Source: Streptomyces smyrnaeus
GTDB lineage: Bacteria > Actinomycetota > Actinomycetes > Streptomycetales > Streptomycetaceae
Direction of reading: 5' to 3'
Assembly: GCF_017676345.1 (NCBI RefSeq)
Contig: NZ_JAFFZM010000026.1
Location: forward strand, 1 to 64,000
Length of the DNA: 64,000 nt
The notes under the pieces are model-generated. The model did no database searches and had not been told where the DNA came from. It was given only the letters and a program-made list of their open reading frames with translations. How positions within the stretch are numbered: position 1 is the first letter of the stretch; every line of letters begins with the position of its first letter. A program made the translations under genes and the position numbers. Positions 1-8,186 of this stretch are shown piece after piece.

Positions 1-18
1 GGGGCCCAAGTGGGCCCC
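1..18. terminator. Hairpin at the left edge, probable terminator
   Basis: Perfect 7-bp inverted repeat (GGGGCCC, loop AAGT, GGGCCCC) just beyond the 3' end of the minus-strand STAS-ANTAR-GAF gene. There is no U-tract, as is common in Streptomyces. Confidence 0.6.
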
Positions 19-39
19 CTCAACCATTGGAGGCGGGGG

Positions 40-1398
40 TCATCGCCAGGTGCTGCCCGCGAAGTGGAGGTCTTCCAGGGCGTCGAGGACAACGGTGCGC
101 TGGTACCACTCCAGCCAACGCCCGGCCTGCAGACTCATCTCGTCCAGGGCCCGCGCCTGCGCAGCCGTCAAAGCGCGTACCGGCCGCTCGTGGTGGGTGG
201 AGACGATGCCCTCCACCTGCCCGGAGGGCACGACCAGCGGCGTGCTGTGACACCCGCGGCTGCCGGCGGCGAGAACCGCTTCCCTGGCGGGCTCGTCGAA
301 GACGGTGTCGGTGGCCACGTCCGTGACGGTCACCCGGGTGACCTGCTGCGAAGCCTGGGCGCAGGAGGTGCCGTCCTTGCCGACGCGGTCGAAGAACTCC
401 AGGAAGTCGTCGTCCAGTCCGCGGTGCTTCTCGATCCGCAGGTCGCCGGTGACCGGGTCGACGAGCTGCACGTTGCCCATGCTCGTCTCGGCCACCTCCA
501 TGCTGTGGCGCAGCACGGCGGAGAGGACCTCGGCGGCGTTGGCGGAGGCGGCCCGCAGCCCGCGGGCGAAGGTCAGCGGGGGAGCGGTGAGCCGTTTGCG
601 GCCGGGGAACCACTCGGAGTCGTAGGAGCGGGGGGCGGGGACGGTCACCACGGCGGTGGCGAGGGTGCGCAGCCGTACGTTGAACCGCTGCGAGCTGGCC
701 TCCAGGAGGGCGAACGCCGCCCGGTCGTCGGGCAGTCGGTAGCGCTCCTCCAGGATGCCCAGGGCGCGGGAGATCAGGGGGTGGGTGCGGGACTTGGCCC
801 GCAGATGGCGCACTTCCGCGCGCAGCCGGATCAGTTCTTCGGCCGGTGCGGCGGCCGGTGCGGCGGCCGGTGCCGGGTGCTGGGCCGCGGTGGTGACGGC
901 CAGGCCCCCGGGCCCGCCGGTCTGCTCCGGTCGCCTCGGTGCGGGCACACCGACGCCGAGGCCGGATCCGACGGCGGCCGGGTCGAGGCCGGATCCGACG
1001 GCGGCCGGGTCGGGACCGGACCCGACTGTGGCCGGGTCGGGGCCGGCGCAGCTGGTGGTCGCCTCGGCGACGGAGTCCACGACGGTGAGGGCGGCGTCCT
1101 CGGTCAGCACGCGGGCGATCCGGGGATCGGTGGTGGCCGTCAGCAGTCTGTTGCCGCGTTCCTCCAGGGCGTGTGCGGCGGCGACCAGCGCGCGGACGCC
1201 GGCGGCGGAGACCCTGGCGACCAGGGCGAGGTCGATGACCACGGCGGTGCAGCCGGGGGCGGGCCGGGCGGCCGTGCGCAGCGCCGGATGGTCGGCGCCG
1301 GTGATGTCGCCCTCCGCGCGTACCACCCACAGACCGTCCCCGCCCGGCAGCCGCACCATTTCCGCCCGTGCGAAGTCAGGGCCGCTTGTATTGCTCAT
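40..1398 (-). CDS. STAS-ANTAR-GAF domain regulatory protein
   Basis: A 452-residue multidomain signalling protein. Residues about 10-110 resemble a STAS (anti-anti-sigma type) domain. A Gly/Pro/Ala linker with 9-residue repeats (DPAAVGSGL-like) follows. Next comes an ANTAR-like segment with the signature ISRALGILEERY, and the C-terminal half is a GAF-like sensor domain. ANTAR domains bind nascent RNA and cause antitermination, while GAF and STAS domains sense ligands or partners, so a role in signal-dependent antitermination is inferred. The ATG at 1398 is chosen over the in-frame start at 1440 because a GGAGGAAGAAGG stretch lies directly upstream of it. The gene diverges from the LysR gene, separated by 165 nt in which no other gene is visible. 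The combination is typical of Streptomyces; the target is unknown. Confidence 0.85.
   Translation of the reverse strand: MSNTSGPDFARAEMVRLPGGDGLWVVRAEGDITGADHPALRTAARPAPGCTAVVIDLALVARVSAAGVRALVAAAHALEERGNRLLTATTDPRIARVLTEDAALTVVDSVAEATTSCAGPDPATVGSGPDPAAVGSGLDPAAVGSGLGVGVPAPRRPEQTGGPGGLAVTTAAQHPAPAAAPAAAPAEELIRLRAEVRHLRAKSRTHPLISRALGILEERYRLPDDRAAFALLEASSQRFNVRLRTLATAVVTVPAPRSYDSEWFPGRKRLTAPPLTFARGLRAASANAAEVLSAVLRHSMEVAETSMGNVQLVDPVTGDLRIEKHRGLDDDFLEFFDRVGKDGTSCAQASQQVTRVTVTDVATDTVFDEPAREAVLAAGSRGCHSTPLVVPSGQVEGIVSTHHERPVRALTAAQARALDEMSLQAGRWLEWYQRTVVLDALEDLHFAGSTWR
841..876 (-). repeat. 12-bp tandem repeat in coding linker
   Basis: Three copies of a GGCCGGTGCGGC-type unit encode an Ala-Pro-Ala-Ala repeat just before the ANTAR segment of the STAS-ANTAR-GAF protein. 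Confidence 0.75.
960..1040 (-). repeat. 27-bp tandem repeat, three copies, coding linker
   Basis: Units at 960-986, 987-1013 and 1014-1040. The first two are almost identical and the third is degenerate. They encode 9-residue repeats (Asp-Pro-Ala-Ala-Val-Gly-Ser-Gly-Leu type) between the STAS and ANTAR regions, so copy-number change would keep the frame and only alter linker length. Confidence 0.85.
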
Positions 1399-1563
1399 AC
1401 CGCGTCCTTCTTCCTCCCCGGAACATTTGCAGCATGACAAAGGTACTCACTTGTCGGGCGGCACGGCAGCTCGGTCCCCGCCGGGGGGCGGGGGAGGTGC
1501 GGAAAGCGGGGCCGAAGAGGGGACGGCACCCCTCTTGTCGGCGGTCGGTGGGCGCCCCACCGT

Positions 1564-2541
1564 ATGGGCATGGACCTGGAACTGCGACACCTCAAGGTCG
1601 TCTCGGCCATTGCCGAGGCGGGGAGTCTGACGCGGGCCGCGACCGGGTTGGGGCTGGCGCAGCCCGCGCTGAGTGCGCAGCTGAAGCGGATGGAGCGGGC
1701 GCTGGGCGGCGAGCTGTTCGTGCGGGGCCCGCACGGGGTGCGCCCCACCGAGCTGGGGGAGCTGGTGCTGGAGCGGGCGCGGCTGCTGGTGCCCGCGGTC
1801 GCCGAGCTGCAGGAGGAGGCGCGCCGGTTCAGCCGCAGGCGGGCGGCGGGTGGGGGCGGGCCGGTCCGCTACCGGCTCGGCGGTACGCACGGGCCGCTGC
1901 TGGGCGGTCTGGTGGACCGGCTGGCCTCCGCCTGTCCGGCCGCGTCGGTGACGACGTACACCTCGTGGTCGTCCCGGGAGCTGGCCGGTCTGGTGGCGCA
2001 GGGCAGGATCGATTACGCGCTGACGGGGGTGTGCGGGCCGAGCCGGCCGCCGTCGGTGGCGGGCGGGGCCGCGTTGGTGTGGCGCCGGGTGGCCACCGAT
2101 CCGGTGTTCGTGATGCTGCCGGAGGGGCATGCGTTAGCCGCTTGCGAGGAGGTGCCGCTGGAGGAGTTGGCGGGCGCGTGCTGGACCAATGTGCCGGGGG
2201 ACGGCTGCTTCGCGGAGTGTTTCGCGGCGGCGTGTGCGCGGGCCGGGTTCACACCGGAGGCGGTGTACGAGACGGACACCGCCTCCTGTGTGCATCTGGT
2301 GCAGGTGGGGCGTGCTGTGGGCCTGTGCCGGGCGACCTTCCCGCCGACTCCCGGTCTGGTGACCCGGGCTCTGCGCGGGTCGCCCCTGATGTGGCGGCAT
2401 GTGCTGGGCTGGCATCCGGATTCGCCCGCCGCCGAGGTGGCCGAGACCGTCCTGGCGCACGCCCGTGCCGTGCACACCAGCGCCGCCGAGCTGAGCCCCA
2501 GCTACACCCGCTGGCGGCGGCTGCGTGAGGCCGCGCCGTGA
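1564..2541 (+). CDS. LysR-family transcriptional regulator
   Basis: 325 residues, normal LysR length. The N-terminal winged HTH is clear: residues 3-65 include LRHLKVVSAIAEAGSLTRAA and the QPALSAQLKRME recognition region. A substrate-binding-like effector domain follows from about residue 95. LysR proteins are tetrameric, ligand-responsive DNA-binding proteins that often control a divergent gene. Here the divergent neighbour is the STAS-ANTAR-GAF gene and the downstream neighbour is an AhpD-like protein, and either could be a target (inference). The first ATG (1564) is used; the ATG two codons later is equally possible because no strong ribosome site separates them. The effector domain has four or more cysteines, which leaves redox sensing open but unproven. 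Confidence 0.9.
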   Translation: MGMDLELRHLKVVSAIAEAGSLTRAATGLGLAQPALSAQLKRMERALGGELFVRGPHGVRPTELGELVLERARLLVPAVAELQEEARRFSRRRAAGGGGPVRYRLGGTHGPLLGGLVDRLASACPAASVTTYTSWSSRELAGLVAQGRIDYALTGVCGPSRPPSVAGGAALVWRRVATDPVFVMLPEGHALAACEEVPLEELAGACWTNVPGDGCFAECFAAACARAGFTPEAVYETDTASCVHLVQVGRAVGLCRATFPPTPGLVTRALRGSPLMWRHVLGWHPDSPAAEVAETVLAHARAVHTSAAELSPSYTRWRRLREAAP

Positions 2542-2547
2542 CGCCGG

Positions 2548-2567
2548 GCGGACGGCAGCGCGTCCGC
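2548..2567 (+). terminator. Hairpin after LysR gene
   Basis: Inverted repeat GCGGACG / CGTCCGC with a 6-nt loop, 7 nt after the LysR stop codon. Confidence 0.55.
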
Positions 2568-2664
2568 GTGTCACATTCCGGTGCCCTGGATCCGTCGTAC
2601 GGGTGACGAAGCGAGAGCGCCTCCGGTGCCGGGAGCGCCGAAGGTGGGACACAGGGAGCGAGAG

Positions 2665-3123
2665 ATGACCGCACGGATGCCCAACCCCGCGACGCTGCTG
2701 CCCCAGGTCAACGAGCACATCCAGGGGCTGCTGAAGAGCGTCCAGGGTTCGGGGGTGGACAGGAGCACGCTGGAGCTGGTCCATCTGCGTGCCAGCCAGA
2801 TCAACGCCTGTGGTTTCTGCGTGGACCTGGGCACCCGTACCGCCCGCAAGTCGGGCGAGAGCGATCAGCGGCTGCACGCGGTGGCCGCGTGGCGCGACAC
2901 CCCGTACTTCACGGAGGCGGAGCGGGCCGCCCTCGCACTGGCCGAGGCGGCGACGCGACTGGCGGACCGTTCGGACGCGGTCCCGGACGAGGTGTGGGAC
3001 GAGGCGGCCCGGCACTTCGAGGACGAGCAGCTCGCCGGGCTGTTGCTGATGATCGGTGTCACCAATCTCTTCAACCGGCTCAACGTGCCGGTCCGGCAGC
3101 CCTCCGACCAGCAGGACTGGTAG
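2665..3123 (+). CDS. Carboxymuconolactone decarboxylase / AhpD-like protein
   Basis: 152 residues of the all-helical CMD/AhpD fold. The family signature is plain: Cys49-Gly-Phe-Cys52 in NACGFCVDLG, preceded by Glu37 (TLELVHLRASQ) and followed by a downstream His (QRLHAVAAW). In AhpD these residues form a thiol-disulfide centre that reduces organic hydroperoxide-oxidised partners, so peroxidatic or thiol oxidoreductase activity is the best guess; substrate unknown. The ATG at 2665 has GGGAGCGAG directly upstream. An upstream in-frame ATG (2581) would add 28 residues unlike the family and lacks a ribosome site. A MarR-type gene follows in the same direction, a pairing common for peroxide-responsive CMD genes. 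Confidence 0.85.
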   Translation: MTARMPNPATLLPQVNEHIQGLLKSVQGSGVDRSTLELVHLRASQINACGFCVDLGTRTARKSGESDQRLHAVAAWRDTPYFTEAERAALALAEAATRLADRSDAVPDEVWDEAARHFEDEQLAGLLLMIGVTNLFNRLNVPVRQPSDQQDW

Positions 3124-3179
3124 GACCGCCGCCTTCACCCGGGGCCCGTCGGACGCCATGTGCGCCCGGCGGGACCCCG

Positions 3180-3228
3180 CTCCCGTACCGCCGTGTCCCC
3201 CGACGGCAGAATTGGGCGGGTACGGGAG
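3180..3228. promoter_or_regulatory. 10-bp inverted repeat upstream of MarR gene
   Basis: CTCCCGTACC (3180-3189) and GGTACGGGAG (3219-3228) are perfect complements 29 nt apart, lying 28 nt before the MarR start. It could be the terminator of the AhpD-like gene or an autoregulatory operator; the wide spacing does not decide. Confidence 0.45.
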
Positions 3229-3255
3229 TGACAGCTCGGGTGAGAGGGGCAGCGT

Positions 3256-3852
3256 GTGCCGGCGGAAGACGCACCCGGCGAAAGAGCCGACAAAGCCGGA
3301 GCGGCGGAAGGGAACGGCCGAGCGGTCGAGGGGGATGTCGAGAGGGACGTGGTCGCCCGGGTGCTGGGCCAGTGGCGGGAGGTGCTGCCCGATCTCGACA
3401 CCGAGCCGATCGGGGTCGTCGGCCGCCTGACCAGGTGCGCGGCGCTGCTGCGGCAGGCGTCGGACGCGCCGCTGGTCCGGGAGGGCTTCTCGCGTCCGGA
3501 GTTCGACATCCTCAGCGCGCTGCGCCGTGAGGACCGCGAACTGACCCCCGGCCGGCTGGCGCGGGAGACGTACGCCTCGGGCACGGCCGTCACCAAGCGG
3601 GTGCGAACCCTGGAGGAGCGGGGGCTGATCGAGCGACGTGCGGACGCGCGGGACCGCCGGGTCGCCCATCTGTCGCTGACCGCGAGCGGCCGCGAGCTGG
3701 TGGACCGGATCATGCCGGAGCAGGTGGCGTACGAGCGGTCGCTGCTGGCGGGGCTGGGCGAGGAGCAGCGGGACGGGCTCGCCCGGATGCTGGGCGAACT
3801 GCTGCGGCTGCTGGAGGGCCGCGAGCAGGCGGGTGCGGGCGCACGGCACTGA
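3256..3852 (+). CDS. MarR-family transcriptional regulator
   Basis: 198 residues starting with GTG behind GAGAGGGG. The winged-HTH of MarR proteins spans about residues 70-140: helix signature FSRPEFDILSALRR, recognition helix region SGTAVTKRVRTLEERGLIER and the wing with ADARDRRVAHLSLT. The Asp/Arg-rich wing is canonical. MarR dimers repress genes for oxidative stress, drugs or phenolics and release DNA on ligand or thiol oxidation. The neighbouring AhpD-like gene is the most likely target. A 10-bp inverted repeat lies upstream. The ~45-residue charged N-terminal extension is longer than usual, so a later start is possible. Confidence 0.88.
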   Translation: MPAEDAPGERADKAGAAEGNGRAVEGDVERDVVARVLGQWREVLPDLDTEPIGVVGRLTRCAALLRQASDAPLVREGFSRPEFDILSALRREDRELTPGRLARETYASGTAVTKRVRTLEERGLIERRADARDRRVAHLSLTASGRELVDRIMPEQVAYERSLLAGLGEEQRDGLARMLGELLRLLEGREQAGAGARH

Positions 3853-3873
3853 GGCCTCGGGGCCCGCGCCCGC

Positions 3874-4086
3874 TCAGCGGGCGCCCTTGACCACCAGGCT
3901 CTCCAGGAGTTCGTCGGTGGCTGCGGTGATCCGCTCGACGGCGAGGTCGAAGGCAGCCTGGTTGTGCGCGGCCGGGGCGCGGAATCCGGACACCTTGCGG
4001 ACGTACTGGAGGGCGGCGGCCCGCACGTCCTGCTCGGTGACGACTTCGGCGTAGGGCGGACGCAGGGTCCGAATGCTTCTGCACAT
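3874..4086 (-). CDS. DUF2277 family small protein
   Basis: 70 residues beginning MCRSIRTLRPPYAE, the hallmark N-terminus of DUF2277, followed by QDVRAAALQYVRKVSGFR. No function is established for the family. The start is fixed by this conserved N-terminus even though the frame stays open further upstream. It converges on the MarR gene with 21 nt between stops; a GC-rich hairpin (3866-3884) overlaps its stop codon and could terminate both genes. It is divergent from the cyclic-nucleotide-binding protein gene. Confidence 0.85.
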   Translation of the reverse strand: MCRSIRTLRPPYAEVVTEQDVRAAALQYVRKVSGFRAPAAHNQAAFDLAVERITAATDELLESLVVKGAR

Positions 4087-4201
4087 ACTTCCGACGGTAC
4101 GTTCCGTCCCCGCGAACTCGCCTGTTCGGGTGATGCGAGGTACGGTGAAAAGGCCGTGACGTGGGAATACGTCGCTCCGTTCCCGGAAGGGAGGGCGGGC
4201 C

Positions 4202-4672
4202 ATGCAGACCACGACGGGACTGCTCGGCGAGCTGACCCCCGAGCAGCGAGAGCGGGTGCGCTCCTTGGGATACGAAGTGCACTTCGATGCCGGGGAACGG
4301 ATCTTCGAGGAGGGCTCGAAGGCCGAACGCTTCTGGATACTGCACACCGGTTCGGCGACGCTGGCCATGCACATTCCCGGACACCGTGACGTGGCCATCG
4401 ACCATGTCCGCCACGGGGAACTGCTCGGCTGGTCGTGGATGTTCCAGCCGTATGTGTGGTCACTCGCCGCCCAGGCGGACAGTCCGGTGCGTGCGCTGGA
4501 GTTCGACGCGCTCTCGGTGCGGGTGCTGTGCGAGGAGGACAAGGCGCTGGGCCTGGCGATGACCAGGACCGTCGCGGCGGTGATGGGTGACAGACTGCAA
4601 CGCTGCCGTGCCCGGCTGGTGGACCTGTTCGGGCCGTACGCCCCGCAGGACCGCGCGGCGGGCCCGATCTGA
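4202..4672 (+). CDS. Cyclic-nucleotide-binding (cNMP) domain protein without HTH
   Basis: 156 residues containing one Crp-type cNMP-binding beta-roll (residues about 15-115; GERIFEEGSKAERFWILHTG and HRDVAIDHVRHGELLGWSW). The remaining 40 residues are helical and contain no DNA-binding helix-turn-helix, so this is not a Crp/Fnr transcription factor. Such single-domain proteins may act as ligand-sensing partners or heme/nitric-oxide sensors; the role here is unknown. The phosphate-binding arginine signature of classical cAMP sites is not obvious, so the ligand may not be a cyclic nucleotide. The start is supported by GGAAGGGAGGG about 9 nt upstream. Confidence 0.8.
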   Translation: MQTTTGLLGELTPEQRERVRSLGYEVHFDAGERIFEEGSKAERFWILHTGSATLAMHIPGHRDVAIDHVRHGELLGWSWMFQPYVWSLAAQADSPVRALEFDALSVRVLCEEDKALGLAMTRTVAAVMGDRLQRCRARLVDLFGPYAPQDRAAGPI

Positions 4673-4728
4673 CGGACCCGTCCGAAGCGGGCCCGGTCCG
4701 ATCCGGGGCCCGGCTGTCGGCTGTCGGG

Positions 4729-5928
4729 TCACCCGGCGTCCTGCTCCGGCACCGGCACCGCGTCCGCCGCCCCCACCGGGTCCGGGGCGCCGATCACCTC
4801 CCGGCCTCCCGCCAGGGGACCTGAGCCGGGCAGTCCGTCCTGCGCGTGCGCGGCGCCCGCTCCGGCGGCGGCGCCCGCGTCCCCGGCGACGGTCGGCTCG
4901 GCGAGGTAGGGCATGACCCGGCCGGCCATCATCGCGGCGAGCCCGTTGACGGCGCACAGTTCCGGCTCCTCCGCCACCTGGACGGCCATCCCGGTGTGTT
5001 CCCGCAGCTGGTCGGCGAGACCGGGCAGCCGTGCGGTGCCGCCCGCCAGCACCATGCCGCGCTCGGCGAGGTCGGCCACCAGGTCGGGCGGGCAGCGGTG
5101 CAGGACGACGCGGATGGTGTCCATGAGGCCCGTGAGCGGGGTCTGGATGGCCCCGCGCACCTCCTCCGGGTCGATGGTGACGGTGCGGGCGAGTCCGGAG
5201 ACCACATCGCGCCCCTGCACCTCGATGGGGTGGGTGTAGACGCCGTTGCCGACCCCGCCGCTGCCCAGCAGCGCCAGGTGGAGCGGGCGGACGTCCTGGC
5301 TGGGCAGCAGCAACTCGTGCCGGTTGCGCAGGTACTGCACCACGGAGTGGTGGATGGTCTCCCCGCCCAGGCCGACCGTGCCCCCCGCGACGACGGCGCC
5401 CAGCGAGACCACCGCGACCTGCGTGGTGGTCGTCCCGCACACCAGCACCATCGCTCCCTCCGGGTGGGCGACCGGCAGCCCGCTGCCGATCGCCGCGGCG
5501 ATCGGGGTCTCCACCAGTTCGACGTGGCGCGCGCCCACCCCGGCGAGTGTCTCGACGGCGGCGCGGCGCATCAGCGGGTCGGCGTCGTGCGGGACGGTGG
5601 CCAGGGCCCGCTGCATGGTCCGACGCCGTTTGAGGCCGTGCAGCTTCTCGCCGACGAGCGTCCGCACCATCCGCCGGGCCATGTCGATGTCCACCACGTG
5701 GCCGTTGGCGACGGGCCGGATGACCTGGATGTGCTGCGGCGTACGGCCGTCCATCCGCTCCGCCGCCTCGCCGACCGCGATCAGACTGCCGGAGTGGTTG
5801 TTCACCGCGACGACCGACGGCTGGTCGACGATGAGTCCCGCCCCCTTCGCGTAGACGCGGGTCCTGGCCGCCCCCAGGTCGACGGCGACGGAGCAGCGGG
5901 TCAGGGACTCAAGGCTGGAGCTACTCAT
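4729..5928 (-). CDS. Divergent MreB/Mbl-like actin-family protein
   Basis: 399 residues with the MreB fold along its length: phosphate-1 loop (VAVDLGAARTRVYAKG, residues 14-29), a middle region aligning with MreB (ETPIAAAIGSGLPVA), phosphate-2 region at 162-176, EVQGRDVVSGLARTV, and adenosine-loop GMVLAGGTARLPGL. Canonical MreB uses DIGGGTTEVAV at phosphate-2; here it reads VCGTTTTQVAV, losing the Asp and two Gly, and the first loop has DLGAAR instead of DLGTAN. ATP hydrolysis or polymerisation may therefore be altered. The last ~50 residues are a low-complexity tail absent from MreB. No mreC/mreD/rodA genes accompany it, so a spore-wall or accessory cytoskeletal role is only inference. The ABC exporter gene lies 148 nt upstream of its start in the same orientation. 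Confidence 0.82.
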   Translation of the reverse strand: MSSSSLESLTRCSVAVDLGAARTRVYAKGAGLIVDQPSVVAVNNHSGSLIAVGEAAERMDGRTPQHIQVIRPVANGHVVDIDMARRMVRTLVGEKLHGLKRRRTMQRALATVPHDADPLMRRAAVETLAGVGARHVELVETPIAAAIGSGLPVAHPEGAMVLVCGTTTTQVAVVSLGAVVAGGTVGLGGETIHHSVVQYLRNRHELLLPSQDVRPLHLALLGSGGVGNGVYTHPIEVQGRDVVSGLARTVTIDPEEVRGAIQTPLTGLMDTIRVVLHRCPPDLVADLAERGMVLAGGTARLPGLADQLREHTGMAVQVAEEPELCAVNGLAAMMAGRVMPYLAEPTVAGDAGAAAGAGAAHAQDGLPGSGPLAGGREVIGAPDPVGAADAVPVPEQDAG

Positions 5929-6076
5929 GGCGCTCGTGTCCTTCCGGAAGCGGCTGGCGTGGGCCGGTGGACCGTCCCTGGGGACGGTGCCGAGGACGGT
6001 CCACAGCTCAGCCTGTGCCCGCGGGTCACCCCGCGCGCGCCGAGCGCGTCCGGCGGGGTGACGGCGCCTCGGCGCG

Positions 6077-7996
6077 TCAGGCCACGGTTGTCACCTCGGC
6101 GCCGTCCTGCGTCTCCCGGAACTGCGTCCGGTACAGCTGCTCGTACCGTCCGCCGGCGGCCAGCAGTTCCTCGTGGGTGCCCCGCTCCACGATCCGGCCC
6201 TCCTCCAGGACGAGGATCTGGTCGGCGGCCCGTACGGTGGACAGCCGGTGCGCGATCACCAGGGAGGTTCGGCCCTGCAGCGCCTCACCGAGCGCCTCCT
6301 GCACGGCGGCCTCCGAGGTGGAGTCCAGGTGGGCGGTGGCCTCGTCCAGCAGCACCAGCCGGGGCCTGGCCAGCAGCAGTCGGGCGATGGTCAGCCGCTG
6401 CCGCTCACCGCCGGAGAGCCGGTAGCCCCGCTCGCCGACGAGGGTGTCCAGGCCGTCCGGGAGGGCGGCGACGAGGCCGTCGAGGCGGGCCCGGCGCAGC
6501 GCGGACCACAGCTCCTCGTCGGTGGCGTCGGGGCGGGGGAAGAGCAGATTGGCGCGGATGGTGTCGTGGAAGAGGTGGCCGTCCTGGGTGACCATGCCGA
6601 GCGTCTGCCGGATCGTGGCCGCGCTCAGGTCGCGGACGTCCTTGCCCGCGAGCCGTACGGCGCCGCTGTCCACGTCGTAGAGGCGGGGGACCAGCGAGGC
6701 GAGGGTGGATTTGCCGGCGCCCGAGGAGCCCACGAGGGCGATCATCTGTCCTGGCTCGGCGCGGAAGGAGATGCCGTGCAGCACCTCCTCGCCGCCCCTG
6801 GTGTCGAGCGTGGCGACCTCTTCCAGGGATGCGAGGGAGACCTTGTCGGGGGAGGGGTAGCTGAAGTGGACGTCTTCGAACTCCACGGAGACGGGACCGG
6901 CGGGCACCTCTTCGGCGTCGGGCTTCTCCTCGATGAGCGGCTTGAGGTCGAGCACCTCGAAGACCCGCTGGAAGCTGACCAGCGCGCTCATCACTTCCAC
7001 CCGGGCGCTGGCCAGTGCGGTGAGCGGCGCGTACAGGCGGGTGAGCAGCAGCGCGAGGGAGACGACGGCGCCGGGGTCGAGGTCGCCGCGCAGTGCGTGG
7101 TAGCCGCCGAGCCCGTAGACGACGGCGAGCGCGAGGGCGGCCATCAGGGTCAGCGCGGTGAAGAAGACCTCCTGGACCATGGCGGTGCGCACGCCGATGT
7201 CGCGTACGCGGTCGGCACGGGCGGCGAACTCGGCGGACTCCTCGACCGGGCGCCCGAACAGTTTGACGAGGGTGGCGCCGGGGGCGGAGAAGCGCTCGGT
7301 CATCTGGGTGCTCATCTGTGCGTTGTGGTCGGCCCGCTCCCGCTCCAGCCGGGCGAGCCGGGCGCCCATCCGCCGGGCGGGCACCACGAACAGCGGCAGC
7401 AGCACCAGGGTGAGCAGGGTGATCTGCCAGGAGAGGTTGAACATCACCACGAGTGTCAGCAGCAGGGTGACGAGGTTGCTGAAGACCGTCGAGAGGGTGG
7501 AGGAGAAGGCGCGCTGCGCACCGATGACATCGTTGTTGAGACGGCTGACCAACGCGCCGGTACGGGTGCGGGTGAAGAAGGCCACCGGCATCCGCTGCAC
7601 ATGGTCGTAGACGGAGGTACGCAGATCGAGGATGAGTCCCTCCCCGATGCGCGCGGACAGCCAGCGGGTCAGAATGCCGACTCCGGCCTCTGCCAGGGCG
7701 ATGGCCGCGATCAGGCCGGCCAGCAGCAGCACCGTGCTGCTGGAGTCGCTCTTGCCGCCGCCGGGTGGCGACGCTCCCTGGTCGATCACGTTCACCACTT
7801 GTCCGGCGAGCAGCGGTGTGGCCACCGTGAGCACGGCGAGCACGCTGCTGAGCAGCATGAACGCGACCAGCTTGCGGTGGTGGCGGTGCGCGAAGCGAAT
7901 GACACGGCGGACCGTGGTCGCGGAGAAGGGGTGCTGGTCCTGGTGGGCGTGGCGCGCGTTGTAGAGCGCGTGCCAGGCGGTCATCTCCATGCTCAT
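6077..7996 (-). CDS. ABC exporter, fused permease-ATPase
   Basis: 639 residues: an N-terminal six-helix type-IV exporter membrane domain (about 40-330, first segment VAFMLLSSVLAVLTVATPLLAG) and a C-terminal nucleotide-binding domain with Walker A GSSGAGKST, Q-loop, signature LSGGERQRL, Walker B LVLLDEATAHLD and the switch His in VIAHRLSTV. All catalytic residues are present. Such half-transporters dimerise to export lipids, peptides or drugs; the substrate is unknown. A MerR-type promoter with a 20-bp palindrome ends right at the first ATG (7996), predicting a leaderless mRNA that starts at that codon; ATGs two and four codons later are alternatives. No second half-transporter gene is adjacent, suggesting a homodimer. 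Confidence 0.92.
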   Translation of the reverse strand: MSMEMTAWHALYNARHAHQDQHPFSATTVRRVIRFAHRHHRKLVAFMLLSSVLAVLTVATPLLAGQVVNVIDQGASPPGGGKSDSSSTVLLLAGLIAAIALAEAGVGILTRWLSARIGEGLILDLRTSVYDHVQRMPVAFFTRTRTGALVSRLNNDVIGAQRAFSSTLSTVFSNLVTLLLTLVVMFNLSWQITLLTLVLLPLFVVPARRMGARLARLERERADHNAQMSTQMTERFSAPGATLVKLFGRPVEESAEFAARADRVRDIGVRTAMVQEVFFTALTLMAALALAVVYGLGGYHALRGDLDPGAVVSLALLLTRLYAPLTALASARVEVMSALVSFQRVFEVLDLKPLIEEKPDAEEVPAGPVSVEFEDVHFSYPSPDKVSLASLEEVATLDTRGGEEVLHGISFRAEPGQMIALVGSSGAGKSTLASLVPRLYDVDSGAVRLAGKDVRDLSAATIRQTLGMVTQDGHLFHDTIRANLLFPRPDATDEELWSALRRARLDGLVAALPDGLDTLVGERGYRLSGGERQRLTIARLLLARPRLVLLDEATAHLDSTSEAAVQEALGEALQGRTSLVIAHRLSTVRAADQILVLEEGRIVERGTHEELLAAGGRYEQLYRTQFRETQDGAEVTTVA

Positions 7997-8002
7997 GGAA
8001 GG

Positions 8003-8033
8003 ACGCTAGAACTTGAAGAGAACTTCAAGTCAA
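8003..8033 (-). promoter_or_regulatory. MerR-type promoter (19-bp spacer) with 20-bp palindrome
   Basis: On the minus strand, -35 TTGACT (8033-8028) and -10 TAGCGT (8008-8003) are separated by 19 bp. The spacer region carries ACTTGAAGTTCTCTTCAAGT (8030-8011), 8-bp arms around a 4-nt centre. Long 19-bp spacers with a central dyad are the hallmark of promoters activated by MerR-family DNA distortion. Transcription should start near 7996, the exporter ATG. The cognate regulator is not adjacent. Confidence 0.75.
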
Positions 8034-8070
8034 GGGCCCTGACCGGCTGTGATGACCCTGCGACCCCGGG

Positions 8071-8099
8071 TCGTGCACGTGCATCCGCACATGCATCAG
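8071..8099 (+). promoter_or_regulatory. Putative operator upstream of DUF397 gene
   Basis: 29-bp element whose reverse complement matches 25 of 29 positions of 9388-9416 upstream of the XRE gene. It contains TGCACGTGCA and two GATGCA-type half-sites. A good -10 (TATGAT, 8114-8119) lies downstream, so the element overlaps the expected -35 of the DUF397 promoter. Confidence 0.65.
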
Positions 8100-8186
8100 T
8101 ACGTGAACGAAGTTATGATCCCGGGAAGTTGGCAGTTGACGGCTGCATGACCCGGTCCCGCACATTCGACCCCTCAGGAGATCCAA

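Noticed and set aside
10..1437. Long plus-strand open frame opposite the STAS-ANTAR-GAF gene
   Set aside because: Gly/His/Arg-rich shadow caused by codon bias; the minus-strand translation has clear domains and a ribosome site.
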